Shown here: piece after piece, positions 34,412 to 43,134 of the stretch
How the letters are laid out: the number at the start of each line of letters is the position of its first letter
How positions within the stretch are numbered: position 1 is the first letter of the stretch
Assembly: GCA_029245395.1 (NCBI GenBank)
Contig: JAQWPL010000001.1
Coordinates: 1-44,917 of the forward strand
DNA length: 44,917 bases
Reading direction: 5' to 3'
Source: Gammaproteobacteria bacterium
Lineage (GTDB): Bacteria; Pseudomonadota; Gammaproteobacteria; Pseudomonadales; Pseudohongiellaceae
Notes under the pieces: generated by a model
Database searches by the model: none
What the model was told of the DNA's origin: nothing
What the model saw: the letters and a program-made list of their open reading frames with translations, nothing else
Made by a program: the position numbers and the translations under genes

Positions 34412-36868
34412 ATGTCCAAGATGATTAACAACACCCGTTACTGCCTAAGCCTCATTGTCCTGACTCTAGGATCAACTATGGCCCTTGCGCAGTCAGACAA
34501 CCCGGCCTATGCCGCCATGGACCATGAGGAGCAATTTGATTTCCTGAATCAGCATTGCACTGAATGCCATAATTTTGAGGATTATTCAGGAGGTCTGGAC
34601 TTCACCACCATGTTTGCGGATGAAGTGCCCCAGAATGCAGATGTCTGGGAAAAGGCTATCCAGAAGTTGCAGAGCCGGATGATGCCTCCTCCTGGACAGG
34701 AAAAACCTGAAGAAGAGAACCTTGTCAGTTTTATCAGCTGGCTTACAACTTACCTGGATGAAGCCGCAGAACTGAATCCTGTGTATCACAATGTTCCCAT
34801 TCATCGCCTTAATCGAAAGGAATATGCCAACGCTGTTCGCGACCTGACAGGTATTGAATTTGAGCCTGCCGATATTCTGCCAGAAGACAATTCACTGGAA
34901 GGCTTCGACAACATTGCTGAAGCACTCAATGTGACCCCTGCTTTTATCAATCAGTACGTCCTGGCCGCCCGCTCAATCATGGAGCAAGCCGTAGGGGACA
35001 AAACCCCATCCACTGGCAGTACCATGTATTTTCCTGATGAAGATTTGCCTATCAGAATGCAGGGTGGAGGATCCCAACAGCAGCATATTGCCGGCCTGCC
35101 TTTGGGAACACGAGGGGGAATGTTGGTGGAACACTGGTTCCCGGCCGATGGCGAATATGCCGTCAGCATTGGCGACTTCAATCTCTTCGCCTGGATGTTC
35201 AATATCGAATTTGAAAACACCATGATCGTCACTGTGGACGGTGAAAAGGTCTACCAGACCCTGCTTGGCGGCAACTCAGATCGTACTGCCCTTGACCGGG
35301 ATCAGGCAGCACCTATGGATGATATCAATGGCAGAACAAAAGACATCCGCTTCGCCACTACAGCAGGGCCTCACAAGGTAGGGGTGACATTTATACGGCG
35401 CACATTCGCAGAATCTGATGATCGCCTGGAGCCACCAATACCCGGCACTCTTCAGGACAGAATTCTTTCCATACCTTCCGTGGAAGTCCGCGGTCCTTTC
35501 AATCCCACTGGTTTGAGTACTACCCCCAGCAGGGAAAAAATATTCACCTGCTATCCTGACAATACAACCCAGGAAGAGTCATGTGCCCTGGACATCATCA
35601 CGGACTTTGCCACCTTGGCTTACCGTCGCCCTGTTACTGAATCAGACATGGCACCCCTTCTGTCTTTTTATGAGTTGGGTTACACAACAGTTGGCTTTGA
35701 AGAAGGCATTCGCCGAGCCCTTACCCGTGCGCTGGCCAGTCCTAATTTCCTCTACCGCTCCTCTTTGGCACCATCCAATCAACAGCCTGGATCGGCCTAT
35801 GCAGTGGACGATCTTGAACTGGCATCACGATTGGCGTTTTTTTTGTGGAGCAGTATTCCTGACCGTGAATTACTTGATCTTGCCATCGCCGGTGAACTCT
35901 CTGATTCGCAAACACTGGATACGCAAGTCGAACGCATGATAGCCGATCCCAAATCCTCAACCCTGGCATCAAATTTTGCTTACCAGTGGCTGGAGCTATC
36001 GAAACTGGATGAAATCAATCCGGACGGCGCCATCTTTCCTTATGCCTATGGTGCCGGCGACTTAAGGCCAGATTTCAAGAAAGAACTGGAATTATTTGTA
36101 GACAGCATAATCAGGGAAGATCGCAGCGTAATTAATCTCCTTGATGCTAACTATAGCTATCTGAATGAAAGACTAGCTCTGCACTATGGCATTTTGACTG
36201 TTAAAGGGAATCGATTCCGAAGGGTAGAACTTAACGATTCGACACGGTGGGGATTACTAGGTAAAGGCGGCGTATTGATGACATCGGCCTACCCGAACCG
36301 GACTTCCCCAGTGTTACGTGGTGCCTGGATCCTGGAAAATATATTGGGCACACCTCCTCCCATTCCGCCACCGGATGTAGAAAACCTGGCAGAAAATGAA
36401 GCCGGACAACCGGCCACCACCGTAAGGGAGCGACTTGAACAGCACCGCGCTAACCCAACCTGCAATGCCTGCCATGCCATCATGGATCCACTAGGGTTTG
36501 CCCTGGAAAATTTTGATGCGGTAGGTCACTGGCGAGATATCGACCGCTTTTCCAGAGACCAAATTGACGCAAGCGGAGTGCTGCCAAGTGGCAAGCCCGT
36601 TAATGGACCAGACGATTTAAGACTATCAATATTGGAGACCCCGGATATGTTTGCCAGTACTGTCACGACACGTCTGTTAATGTATGCCACCGGACGTCCT
36701 GTTGAAGCTACTGATATGCCTACAGTTCGTAATCTGGTCAGACAGGCAGCGGCCGACGATTACCGCTTTTCAACATTGATCAAAGGTATTGTGAACACTA
36801 CCCAGTTCCGTTTCGCCCTGGTTCCTGATCCAGTGGGAGATCAGAACAATCAGCTCGCTGACAACTAA
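34412..36868 (+). CDS. DUF1592-family protein with two heme-c-like CxxCH motifs
   Basis: The 818-residue exported protein (signal ending TMALAQ) follows the DUF1587-DUF1595-DUF1592-DUF1588-DUF1585 order. HCTECHNFEDYSGGL near residue 50 is a c-type heme motif. HRLNRKEYANAVRDLTG is DUF1587, YRRPVTESDMAPL and FEEGIRRALTRALASPNFLYR follow, then LASRLAFFLWSSIPDRELL is DUF1592. NPTCNACHAIMDPLGFALENFDAVG (second CxxCH) is DUF1588, and FASTVTTRLLMYATGRP is DUF1585. Such proteins are common in Planctomycetes and marine proteobacteria, usually beside a DUF1552 gene, which is missing here. Function is not established; electron transfer is plausible from CxxCH. Confidence 0.92.
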   Translation: MSKMINNTRYCLSLIVLTLGSTMALAQSDNPAYAAMDHEEQFDFLNQHCTECHNFEDYSGGLDFTTMFADEVPQNADVWEKAIQKLQSRMMPPPGQEKPEEENLVSFISWLTTYLDEAAELNPVYHNVPIHRLNRKEYANAVRDLTGIEFEPADILPEDNSLEGFDNIAEALNVTPAFINQYVLAARSIMEQAVGDKTPSTGSTMYFPDEDLPIRMQGGGSQQQHIAGLPLGTRGGMLVEHWFPADGEYAVSIGDFNLFAWMFNIEFENTMIVTVDGEKVYQTLLGGNSDRTALDRDQAAPMDDINGRTKDIRFATTAGPHKVGVTFIRRTFAESDDRLEPPIPGTLQDRILSIPSVEVRGPFNPTGLSTTPSREKIFTCYPDNTTQEESCALDIITDFATLAYRRPVTESDMAPLLSFYELGYTTVGFEEGIRRALTRALASPNFLYRSSLAPSNQQPGSAYAVDDLELASRLAFFLWSSIPDRELLDLAIAGELSDSQTLDTQVERMIADPKSSTLASNFAYQWLELSKLDEINPDGAIFPYAYGAGDLRPDFKKELELFVDSIIREDRSVINLLDANYSYLNERLALHYGILTVKGNRFRRVELNDSTRWGLLGKGGVLMTSAYPNRTSPVLRGAWILENILGTPPPIPPPDVENLAENEAGQPATTVRERLEQHRANPTCNACHAIMDPLGFALENFDAVGHWRDIDRFSRDQIDASGVLPSGKPVNGPDDLRLSILETPDMFASTVTTRLLMYATGRPVEATDMPTVRNLVRQAAADDYRFSTLIKGIVNTTQFRFALVPDPVGDQNNQLADN

Positions 36869-36889
36869 GAAACTATAATCGCGTAAATA

Positions 36890-36915
36890 AAAAGCCGGCA
36901 TAAGCCGGCTTTTTT
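36890..36915. terminator. Bidirectional Rho-independent terminator
   Basis: AGCCGGC-ATAA-GCCGGCT (36893-36910) forms a hairpin with A residues before and six T residues after it. It lies between two convergent genes. Confidence 0.93.
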
Positions 36916-36934
36916 GTTCCTGGGAAGTAACTGA

Positions 36935-38140
36935 TTACAGCACGCTGTCTACAATTCCCTGGAATTCATCACTGGTAATAATGGTTTTCTTTTTGATACC
37001 GAGTGCTTTTACTTGGCCCAATATCTCAGCCACAGCTTCATCACTGGTATCTTCAATGCCCATTTGCTCAAGACTATAAGTCACCGAACGCTTACCACTC
37101 TTCTTGCCCAGCACAATATCGCCAGTACGGCCTGTTAGCGCTGGATGGGTACCAAACATGGCCAGAGGCTCTTCAAGAACCAGATCCACACCAATACCTG
37201 ATTCGCGGGTGAAATTACGTGAGCCCCCAACTGGCTTGTTCGCAGCTATCGGAATGTTGCTGATATTTGAGACCAGTTCAAACAGTTCCGGGAATTTCTT
37301 CATGTCATAATCCATTTTGATCCCGTAAAGAACTTCCAGAGCCAGCACCAGTTCTTCCATGGCTGCGTTACCGGTACGTTCACCCAAACCGTTGACACAG
37401 GAATGCACGACTGAGGCCCCTGCTTCAACAGCGGCCAGTTCCGTTGCGACTCCCATACCGAAATCATTATGGGTATGAATTTCTACAGGCAGATTAGTCA
37501 GGCCTTTTACTTTCTTGACCAGGTACTTTATGGCTTCTGGAAGCGCACAGCCCATAGTATCCACAACACCCACTGAATCTGGCGGACAATTGTCCATAAC
37601 AGCTTTTAACAAATTTTCCAGGTCATCTTCACGGGCACGTGTAGTGTCATAAGGGAAAAATACTGTATGCAATCCATTATCTTTAGCGTATTTGATGATC
37701 GGTGCGCTTTTCTTGTAGACATCTTCCCAGGTCCAACCGAATTGGTATTTCAGCTTCGGGTAACCAATGGGAACTTCGATAATGACGCCGTCTGCGCCAC
37801 ATTCAATGGCTGAATCTATATCCCCTTGCATCGCACGTGCAAAAGTATAAATTTTGGATTTCAGTCCGAGGGAACAAATTTGTTTGATGGCCTTGTAGTC
37901 ATCCGGCGACACAGCCGGCATACCAGCTTCTATACGATCAACACCTACTTCAGACATTTTTTCAGCAATGGCTATCTTATCTTCGGGACTGAATACAACA
38001 CCAGGCGTCTGCTCTCCATCACGCAAGGTAGCATCGTGAATTTCCACCTTTTCAGGAAGATCAAATGTGGAGGTCACTTCATCAATGGTGTTGTAGGGGC
38101 TCACCCACCACTCGCCTTCCTTAAAATATTCTACTGTCAT
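36935..38140 (-). CDS. Isopropylmalate/homocitrate synthase family enzyme (DRE-TIM lyase)
   Basis: From ATG 38140 (with AGGT upstream) the protein has 401 residues; an ORF extending to 38245 adds 35 residues of unlikely coding. HDATLRDGEQTPGVVFSPEDK is the DRE-TIM metallolyase signature, with HTHNDFGMGVATELAAVEAG and NGLGERTGNAAMEEL. These condense acetyl-CoA with a 2-oxo acid. The C-terminal region beyond the barrel is short and lacks a recognisable leucine-type regulatory domain, so 2-isopropylmalate synthase with feedback control is unlikely; homocitrate synthase, citramalate synthase or another activity are possible. It is divergent from the MetE-like gene. Confidence 0.88.
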   Translation of the reverse strand: MTVEYFKEGEWWVSPYNTIDEVTSTFDLPEKVEIHDATLRDGEQTPGVVFSPEDKIAIAEKMSEVGVDRIEAGMPAVSPDDYKAIKQICSLGLKSKIYTFARAMQGDIDSAIECGADGVIIEVPIGYPKLKYQFGWTWEDVYKKSAPIIKYAKDNGLHTVFFPYDTTRAREDDLENLLKAVMDNCPPDSVGVVDTMGCALPEAIKYLVKKVKGLTNLPVEIHTHNDFGMGVATELAAVEAGASVVHSCVNGLGERTGNAAMEELVLALEVLYGIKMDYDMKKFPELFELVSNISNIPIAANKPVGGSRNFTRESGIGVDLVLEEPLAMFGTHPALTGRTGDIVLGKKSGKRSVTYSLEQMGIEDTSDEAVAEILGQVKALGIKKKTIITSDEFQGIVDSVL

Positions 38141-38340
38141 GTTTTTACCTGTATTTACACTTAAAATTTGCAAGCGATCTGTTTCTTTGGTCAGACTCTG
38201 TTCGGAAAAGGCGCACAGAATAATTGCAGACACCTGTTCAGTCAATTACCAGTCAATCACAACTCACTTACCCATCTATGCTCAAATGAGCGCGCAATTA
38301 TAGTACAGAACAACCGATATGCCTTTAACTTTGCTTAAAG

Positions 38341-38346
38341 TATAAT
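38341..38346 (+). promoter_or_regulatory. Candidate -10 element for the MetE-like gene
   Basis: TATAAT is a perfect -10 hexamer, 38 bp upstream of ATG 38384. No convincing -35 box sits 16-18 bp before it. The divergent intergenic region 38246-38383 should also hold the promoter of the synthase gene, which I could not place. Confidence 0.4.
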
Positions 38347-38383
38347 CCGTGCTCCTTTCATTTTGACTATAAGAAGTTGAATT

Positions 38384-39415
38384 ATGACCAAGATACGTAC
38401 CGCCCTTGTTGGCAGCTATGTTCAGCCCGAATGGCTGATTGACCGAGAAGCTCTGCGCAACCGCCTCCCCGCTCGCATCATGACTGGCGATATGTGGCGT
38501 GTAGCTCCAGAATTACGCCATGAGGCCATGGACGATGCCGTTTTGAGCATCCTTGAGGATCAGGAAGAAGCCGGTATTGATATCGTTACAGATGGCGAAG
38601 TTCGGCGTGAAAGCTATTCTGCACCCCTTGCCAATGCTCCTGAAGGAATCGACAGGGAAAAAGTAGAAACCCTGATAGGTCGAGCAGGTAAACCCAACAA
38701 AGTCCCTTTAATTAGTGGTCCCTTGAAAAGAGTTTCACCCGTGCATGTTGATGATGTGAAATTTTTGAAAGCACATACAAACCGGACTGTAAAAATCACT
38801 ATTCCCGGCCCTTTTACGCTATCCCAGCTTGCAGTCAGCGAGTATTACAAAACACCTGAAGAAGTTGCGATGGCTTACGCTGAATGTGTTAACGAAGAAA
38901 TGCATGACCTGTTTGCAGCCGGGGCAGACATCGTGCAGTTTGATGAGCCCTACTTGCAAGCACGCTATGACGATGCCAAAGAATATGGAGCCAGAGCCAT
39001 CAACAGGGCGCTGGAGGGTGTCAAAGGCACCACCGCCCTGCATGTCTGCTTTGGCTATGCCGCCATGGTTTCTGACAAGTCTGGAGATGGATATTCATGC
39101 TTACCGTTGGTCAATGACATCAATGTTGACCAGGTGTCCATCGAAGCCGCTCAGCCAGACCTGGATCTGGGTGCCGCATTGAATGCACTGACCAACAAGA
39201 CCATCATGGTGGGTGTTCTGAATCTCGGGGATGAAACACCAGAAACACCAGAAATCGTTGCAGACAGACTGCGTGCTGCTCTCGAATTTCTGCCCCCGGA
39301 GAGGATCATTGCAGCGCCTGACTGTGGTCTTAAATACCTACCCAGAGAATCTGCCAGAGCTAAACTTAGAGCATTGGCTGAAGGTACCGCAATCGTGAAT
39401 GCAGAATTGCAGTAA
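38384..39415 (+). CDS. MetE C-terminal-domain-like methyltransferase
   Basis: The 343-residue protein corresponds to the catalytic half of cobalamin-independent methionine synthase. The zinc ligands are visible as His220 and Cys222 (TTALHVCFGYA), Glu254 (VSIEAAQPDLD) and Cys314 (AAPDCGLKYLPR), with ITIPGPFTLSQL and DIVQFDEPYLQARYD in the barrel. The start is TALVGSYVQPEWL. Full MetE is about 750 residues; this single-domain class (core-MetE or related) often uses other methyl donors. A terminator follows the gene at 39436-39462. Confidence 0.9.
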   Translation: MTKIRTALVGSYVQPEWLIDREALRNRLPARIMTGDMWRVAPELRHEAMDDAVLSILEDQEEAGIDIVTDGEVRRESYSAPLANAPEGIDREKVETLIGRAGKPNKVPLISGPLKRVSPVHVDDVKFLKAHTNRTVKITIPGPFTLSQLAVSEYYKTPEEVAMAYAECVNEEMHDLFAAGADIVQFDEPYLQARYDDAKEYGARAINRALEGVKGTTALHVCFGYAAMVSDKSGDGYSCLPLVNDINVDQVSIEAAQPDLDLGAALNALTNKTIMVGVLNLGDETPETPEIVADRLRAALEFLPPERIIAAPDCGLKYLPRESARAKLRALAEGTAIVNAELQ

Positions 39416-39435
39416 GTCAATCTCTCATGGGAAAA

Positions 39436-39462
39436 AAAGGGCGCACCAAGTGCGCCCTTTTT
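39436..39462. terminator. Bidirectional Rho-independent terminator
   Basis: AAGGGCGCA-CCAAG-TGCGCCCTT with A7 before and T5 after forms a strong hairpin between the convergent MetE-like and IclR genes. Confidence 0.92.
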
Positions 39463-39480
39463 ACATTCAACTGATAAAGT

Positions 39481-40287
39481 TTAAGACATGATGGAATGCG
39501 ATAGCATAGGTGTGCGCCGCAATTCGAATTCTATCTCCCTGGCCGCAACCTGTAATTCAGGCACAATCGTATCAATCATTTCCTGTTCTGAAGAACGCGC
39601 AGACGCTGTTGAACAGGAAATAGAAGCAATCACATAGTTATCCTCATTAAAGATGGGAACCGCCACAGAGACCACGCCAACATCCAGTTGCCCATCAGTT
39701 GAAGCAAAGCCATTTTTCCGCACACCATTGAGAATTTGTCGTAACTCTTTCACTGTGCTGACAGTACGTTCAGTGAGTGGTTCCAACTTTTCCTCGTTAA
39801 AATAGGTATTCAGTTTCTGCTTTTCTTTAAAAGCCAATATCGCCCTGCCTGCAGCCGTGGCATAAGCGGGGAAACGGGTTCCCACTCCTGCAACGATTCG
39901 TGTCAGTTGTGTGGTGGATACATAAACGAGAAATAACACATCAAGCTCTGACAATACTCCCAACGCTACACTGTTATTGGTTTTATCCCTGACATGCTGT
40001 AATGAAGGGCGGGCCACCTCCTCCATGCTCATTGATTCCGTATAGGCAGTACCAAGTCGAAAGACCTCAGGTTTTAAAAGGAACAGTCTGTCTTTTTTCC
40101 CCACATAGCCCAGATGCATAAGTGTATTCAGACAACGACGGACTACAGCAGGGTTCAGATTTGTCTGAACCGACAGTTCACTGAGGGTCATTTCAAGTTT
40201 TTCTCGGGTGAAGGCTGTCAACACTGCCAGTCCCCGAGCCAGGGAATTTAGATATTCGCCATCATTTCTTGGATTCTTTTCTACCAT
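39481..40287 (-). CDS. IclR-family transcriptional regulator
   Basis: The 268-residue protein has an N-terminal winged helix (LNSLARGLAVLTAFTREK; LSELSVQTNLNPAVVRRCLNTLMHLGYV) and an IclR effector domain (VGVVSVAVPIFNEDNYVIASISCS). It resembles the PcaR/PobR/PcaU group, which control aromatic-acid catabolism, but the effector is unknown. It is 12 bp downstream of the O-methyltransferase gene on the same strand, so it probably regulates itself and the divergent genes from 41330-41460. Confidence 0.92.
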   Translation of the reverse strand: MVEKNPRNDGEYLNSLARGLAVLTAFTREKLEMTLSELSVQTNLNPAVVRRCLNTLMHLGYVGKKDRLFLLKPEVFRLGTAYTESMSMEEVARPSLQHVRDKTNNSVALGVLSELDVLFLVYVSTTQLTRIVAGVGTRFPAYATAAGRAILAFKEKQKLNTYFNEEKLEPLTERTVSTVKELRQILNGVRKNGFASTDGQLDVGVVSVAVPIFNEDNYVIASISCSTASARSSEQEMIDTIVPELQVAAREIEFELRRTPMLSHSIMS

Positions 40288-40299
40288 ACGATAGTCCCG

Positions 40300-41328
40300 T
40301 TATGTTCCCGGTTTATCACCAGTGACAATGGAATAATACCCATAAGAATTGCAGCTGTTCACGTTAACAAAACCAGCTGATTCCAGAATTTCCCGTAACT
40401 GCGGTAACGTAAATTGCTGCCCCATTGTTCCAATACCCATAAGCAGGGAAAAGGCAATTGCCGGATAAGGCATCTTGCCGCCATCATGCAGCAACATTTC
40501 ATGAAGTAAAATTTTACCGCCAGGCTCCAGAGCGTCGAAGCTACTTTTAGCCAGTTCGCGACAGGTATCGAAACTCCAGTCATGAAAAATATTCGAGAAA
40601 AAATGGGCATCATACCCATTTGGCCATGGCTCTCTGAACATGTCGATGGATGTGGTATCCACTTGCCCGCTAACGCCTGCGTCGGCAATGTATTCATCCG
40701 CCAGCTCACAAATAGTTGCTAGCTCCAGAATGGTACAGCTCTTTTCTTTGTCCAGATTAGCCAGGGCAATTGAGAAACAACCTGAGCCACCCCCTACATC
40801 CAGCACACGGCGAATTGCGCTGAAATCGATTGAATGGGTCATCCCCACGGCTGCAGCCATTGAATGGCTGTGCATGAAGGCGGTCACCTCTTTGGCCATT
40901 TCCATATCCACCTGACCACTCTCCCAACTTTCAGCCGGACGATCACGTCCGGCGTGTTTTTCCTTGTTTCCGGTGATGGCTTCAATCAACAGTTTGTGTC
41001 GTACAAGCATTCTGCCTTCCCGACTGAACACGCCAGCATAGCTATAAGGGCTATTTTCCAACAGATAAGTCCTCGCCAGAGGCGAAAGCTTGTAACTATC
41101 ATCATACTCGTTCAGAAAGCCCAGATAAGTTAGTACAGGAAGCAGTGCCCTGACAGCCCTCACCTGGTATCCAAGCCTTTTTGCAAGCAACTCAGCTGAA
41201 GCTGGTTCTTTCTCCAGCGAGTCAAAAATGCCGAGCTCAAGAGCCGCTGAAATTGCCGGAACATTCAGCATGCTCATCCAGGCATCCCAAATGCCGGTGT
41301 CGTCTACTACAGGAAGTACTGGATTCAT
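40300..41328 (-). CDS. SAM-dependent O-methyltransferase (plant-type/AdoMet_MTases family)
   Basis: From ATG 41328, with AAGGAA upstream, the protein has 342 residues. It has a winged-helix dimerisation domain (ALELGIFDSLEKEPASAELLAKRLG) followed by a class I SAM site, VLDVGGGSGCFSIALANLD, then DAHFFSNIFHDWSFDTC with the His-Asp pair and LEPGGKILLHEMLL. This is the acetylserotonin/caffeate-type O-methyltransferase family, which methylates phenolic hydroxyls or related nucleophiles; substrate is not shown. The adjacent IclR regulator and divergent DUF3237 and VOC genes suggest a small aromatic-compound operon. Confidence 0.9.
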   Translation of the reverse strand: MNPVLPVVDDTGIWDAWMSMLNVPAISAALELGIFDSLEKEPASAELLAKRLGYQVRAVRALLPVLTYLGFLNEYDDSYKLSPLARTYLLENSPYSYAGVFSREGRMLVRHKLLIEAITGNKEKHAGRDRPAESWESGQVDMEMAKEVTAFMHSHSMAAAVGMTHSIDFSAIRRVLDVGGGSGCFSIALANLDKEKSCTILELATICELADEYIADAGVSGQVDTTSIDMFREPWPNGYDAHFFSNIFHDWSFDTCRELAKSSFDALEPGGKILLHEMLLHDGGKMPYPAIAFSLLMGIGTMGQQFTLPQLREILESAGFVNVNSCNSYGYYSIVTGDKPGT

Positions 41329-41461
41329 CACTTATTCCTTCTAAAAAACCAGGTCAGCACTCTATATTGTCTTTCCCCATAAATAAACCTTGGGTGTATA
41401 TCGCGTGATACTATTCTGCCGGCTGAAGCACTTAGATCAGTTATCGAAAGAAGGAAAAGTG

Positions 41462-41923
41462 ATGATTAAACCTGATTATGAATTTATCTTTGCCTTAGAA
41501 GGACAGCTGGCAGATCCAGTCCAGTTTGGCGAAACATTCGAAGGGCCTCGACGCATGATCGCTATCCTGGATGGCACATTTGAAGGCCCGAATATCAGGG
41601 GCACTATTATCTCAACGGCTGCTGCAGATTGGCAGTTTACACGTCCCGATGGTGTCACCCAGGCTGAAGCCACCTATGCCATTCAAACAGACGATAAGGC
41701 CATTATCCAAATAGAGAATTATGGCCTGCGTTTTGGGCCTGATGCTGTCATGGAAAGGCTGGCAAAGGGTGAAGAAGTGGACCCTGCTGAATATTATTTT
41801 CGTACCAACCCCCGTTTCAAGGCGCCGATAGGAAAATATGACTGGCTAAATAAAGGTATTTTCATCGGTACTGGCGCCCGCTATGCAAACAGTATTAAGT
41901 TATGGTTTTTTAAAGTAATTTAG
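41462..41923 (+). CDS. DUF3237 family protein
   Basis: From ATG 41462 (AAGAAGGAAAAGTG upstream) the protein has 153 residues; the longer frame from 41390 lacks a ribosome site. It reads FALEGQLADPVQFGETFEGPRR, GTFEGPNIRGTIIS, ADWQFTRPDGVTQAEATYAI and RTNPRFKAPIGKYDWLNKGIFIGTGAR, matching DUF3237, a small beta-barrel family often next to aromatic-degradation genes. The function is unknown. It is followed by a VOC gene and is divergent from the O-methyltransferase-iclR pair. Confidence 0.9.
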   Translation: MIKPDYEFIFALEGQLADPVQFGETFEGPRRMIAILDGTFEGPNIRGTIISTAAADWQFTRPDGVTQAEATYAIQTDDKAIIQIENYGLRFGPDAVMERLAKGEEVDPAEYYFRTNPRFKAPIGKYDWLNKGIFIGTGARYANSIKLWFFKVI

Positions 41924-41983
41924 TTAATTATCAATATATTATATATCATACTTCATGTATATTATAAATATAGGTAAGCGTTT

Positions 41984-42388
41984 ATGCCCTTGAATCTGAT
42001 GGAACACTACCTGGTTTTGACAGACGATATAGAGCAGACCAGAGGCTTTTATTTGGAAGTCCTGGGTTTGGAAGACGGCTTCAGGCCTGAACTGGGTTTT
42101 CCGGGCTATTGGCTGTATCTGAAAGCAATCCCTGTCCTGCATATCGCAGAATGGGAAACCTATACTGATCACTCCAACAAATTAGGTATACCTGTAACAA
42201 CACGGGCTGAAGGTACCGGTGCTTTTGATCACATCGCGTTCAATGGGTCAGATCCTGATGCCATGCTAAGCTTACTGGATGCGCAAAGTATTCCTTATGA
42301 GCGTAATGACGTGCCCCATGCCAAATTGGTGCAGTTATTCCTGAACGATCCCAATGGGGTAAAAATTGAAATGAATTTTGCTGTCTAG
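41984..42388 (+). CDS. VOC superfamily protein
   Basis: The 134-residue protein is a single-module VOC member: MEHYLVLTDDIEQTRGFYLEVLGLED at the first strand, VLHIAEWE, GAFDHIAFNGSDP, and LVQLFLNDPNGVKIEMNF with the closing Glu. The two His and Glu of the metal site are plausible ligands. AGGTAAGCG lies before ATG 41984. It probably forms an operon with DUF3237, 60 bp upstream. Reaction unknown; glyoxalase-like or dioxygenase-like activity is possible. Confidence 0.9.
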   Translation: MPLNLMEHYLVLTDDIEQTRGFYLEVLGLEDGFRPELGFPGYWLYLKAIPVLHIAEWETYTDHSNKLGIPVTTRAEGTGAFDHIAFNGSDPDAMLSLLDAQSIPYERNDVPHAKLVQLFLNDPNGVKIEMNFAV

Positions 42389-42470
42389 CTAGACGACTGA
42401 CTCGTCAGGGAGTAAAGACAAACTTTCACATCTGACAGGTAATTTTCCAGCCTTCTGTAAGCGTAACAAA

Positions 42471-43118
42471 CTAGCTTTCAATGTAAGTGGAGATGACGCT
42501 TTCTCTTGCACACATGGCTTTGTACCAGCGCTGTGCATTGACAAGGTGTTCCGGGAGGAATTTCTTACTACGTTTGGCCATATCAACCGAAACTAATCCG
42601 GTAATATCTGCCATGGAAAATTTCTCTCCGGCAATGAATGGCACTTCAGCCAGACGCTCATCTAGCCTTGCAAAAAAAATATCAATGCGCACCCTGCCTC
42701 TTTGAGCCAGGTCCGGGATGGCTCTGATTTCCTGTTGCACACCGGCAACGGCGTAGTTAGCAAATCGTTCTACAGAGTTTCGAAATGCATCCTGCCCAGG
42801 TAAGTAGCCATCAAACTCCATATGACGCTCCCAGGAATCAATCAAGGCTTTTTCCTGAGGCTCTGTACCAAATAAAGCGGGCTCAGGATGGAGATTTTCG
42901 AAATACCTGCAAATCGCCAGTGATTCATCTATACAGGTACCATCATCAAGTTCCAGCAGTGGGACTACACCGCGGTTACTTCTGGCCAAATAGGCTTCTT
43001 TCAGGTTTTCCCCTTCCACAAGATTAACTTCTACCCTGGGCACTTCAATACCCTTTTCCTGTAAGAAAATATTAACTTTTCGGGCATGGGGTGCTCTAGG
43101 GAAATGATAAAGCTTCAT
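42471..43118 (-). CDS. Glutathione S-transferase family protein
   Basis: From ATG 43118 the protein has 215 residues; the longer frame adds a leading hydrophobic stretch that does not look like GST. The thioredoxin fold gives MKLYHFPRAPHARKVNIFLQ, and the cis-Pro and gamma-Glu binding motif is VVPLLELDDGTCIDESLAIC. The helical C-terminal domain ends with PFIAGEKFSMADITGLVSVD. It could be a maleylpyruvate isomerase partner of the fumarylpyruvate-hydrolase-like protein at 24280, but general detoxification is as likely. It ends 82 bp from the convergent VOC gene. Confidence 0.88.
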   Translation of the reverse strand: MKLYHFPRAPHARKVNIFLQEKGIEVPRVEVNLVEGENLKEAYLARSNRGVVPLLELDDGTCIDESLAICRYFENLHPEPALFGTEPQEKALIDSWERHMEFDGYLPGQDAFRNSVERFANYAVAGVQQEIRAIPDLAQRGRVRIDIFFARLDERLAEVPFIAGEKFSMADITGLVSVDMAKRSKKFLPEHLVNAQRWYKAMCARESVISTYIES

Positions 43119-43134
43119 ACTTTGATCTCTTATT

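Noticed and set aside
38141-38245. Longer N-terminus for the DRE-TIM synthase
   Set aside because: It is 35 residues without family similarity; ATG 38140 has a fair ribosome site and begins at conserved sequence.
41390-41461. Upstream extension of the DUF3237 gene
   Set aside because: It adds 24 residues unlike the family; the AAGAAGGAAAAGTG before ATG 41462 marks the true start.
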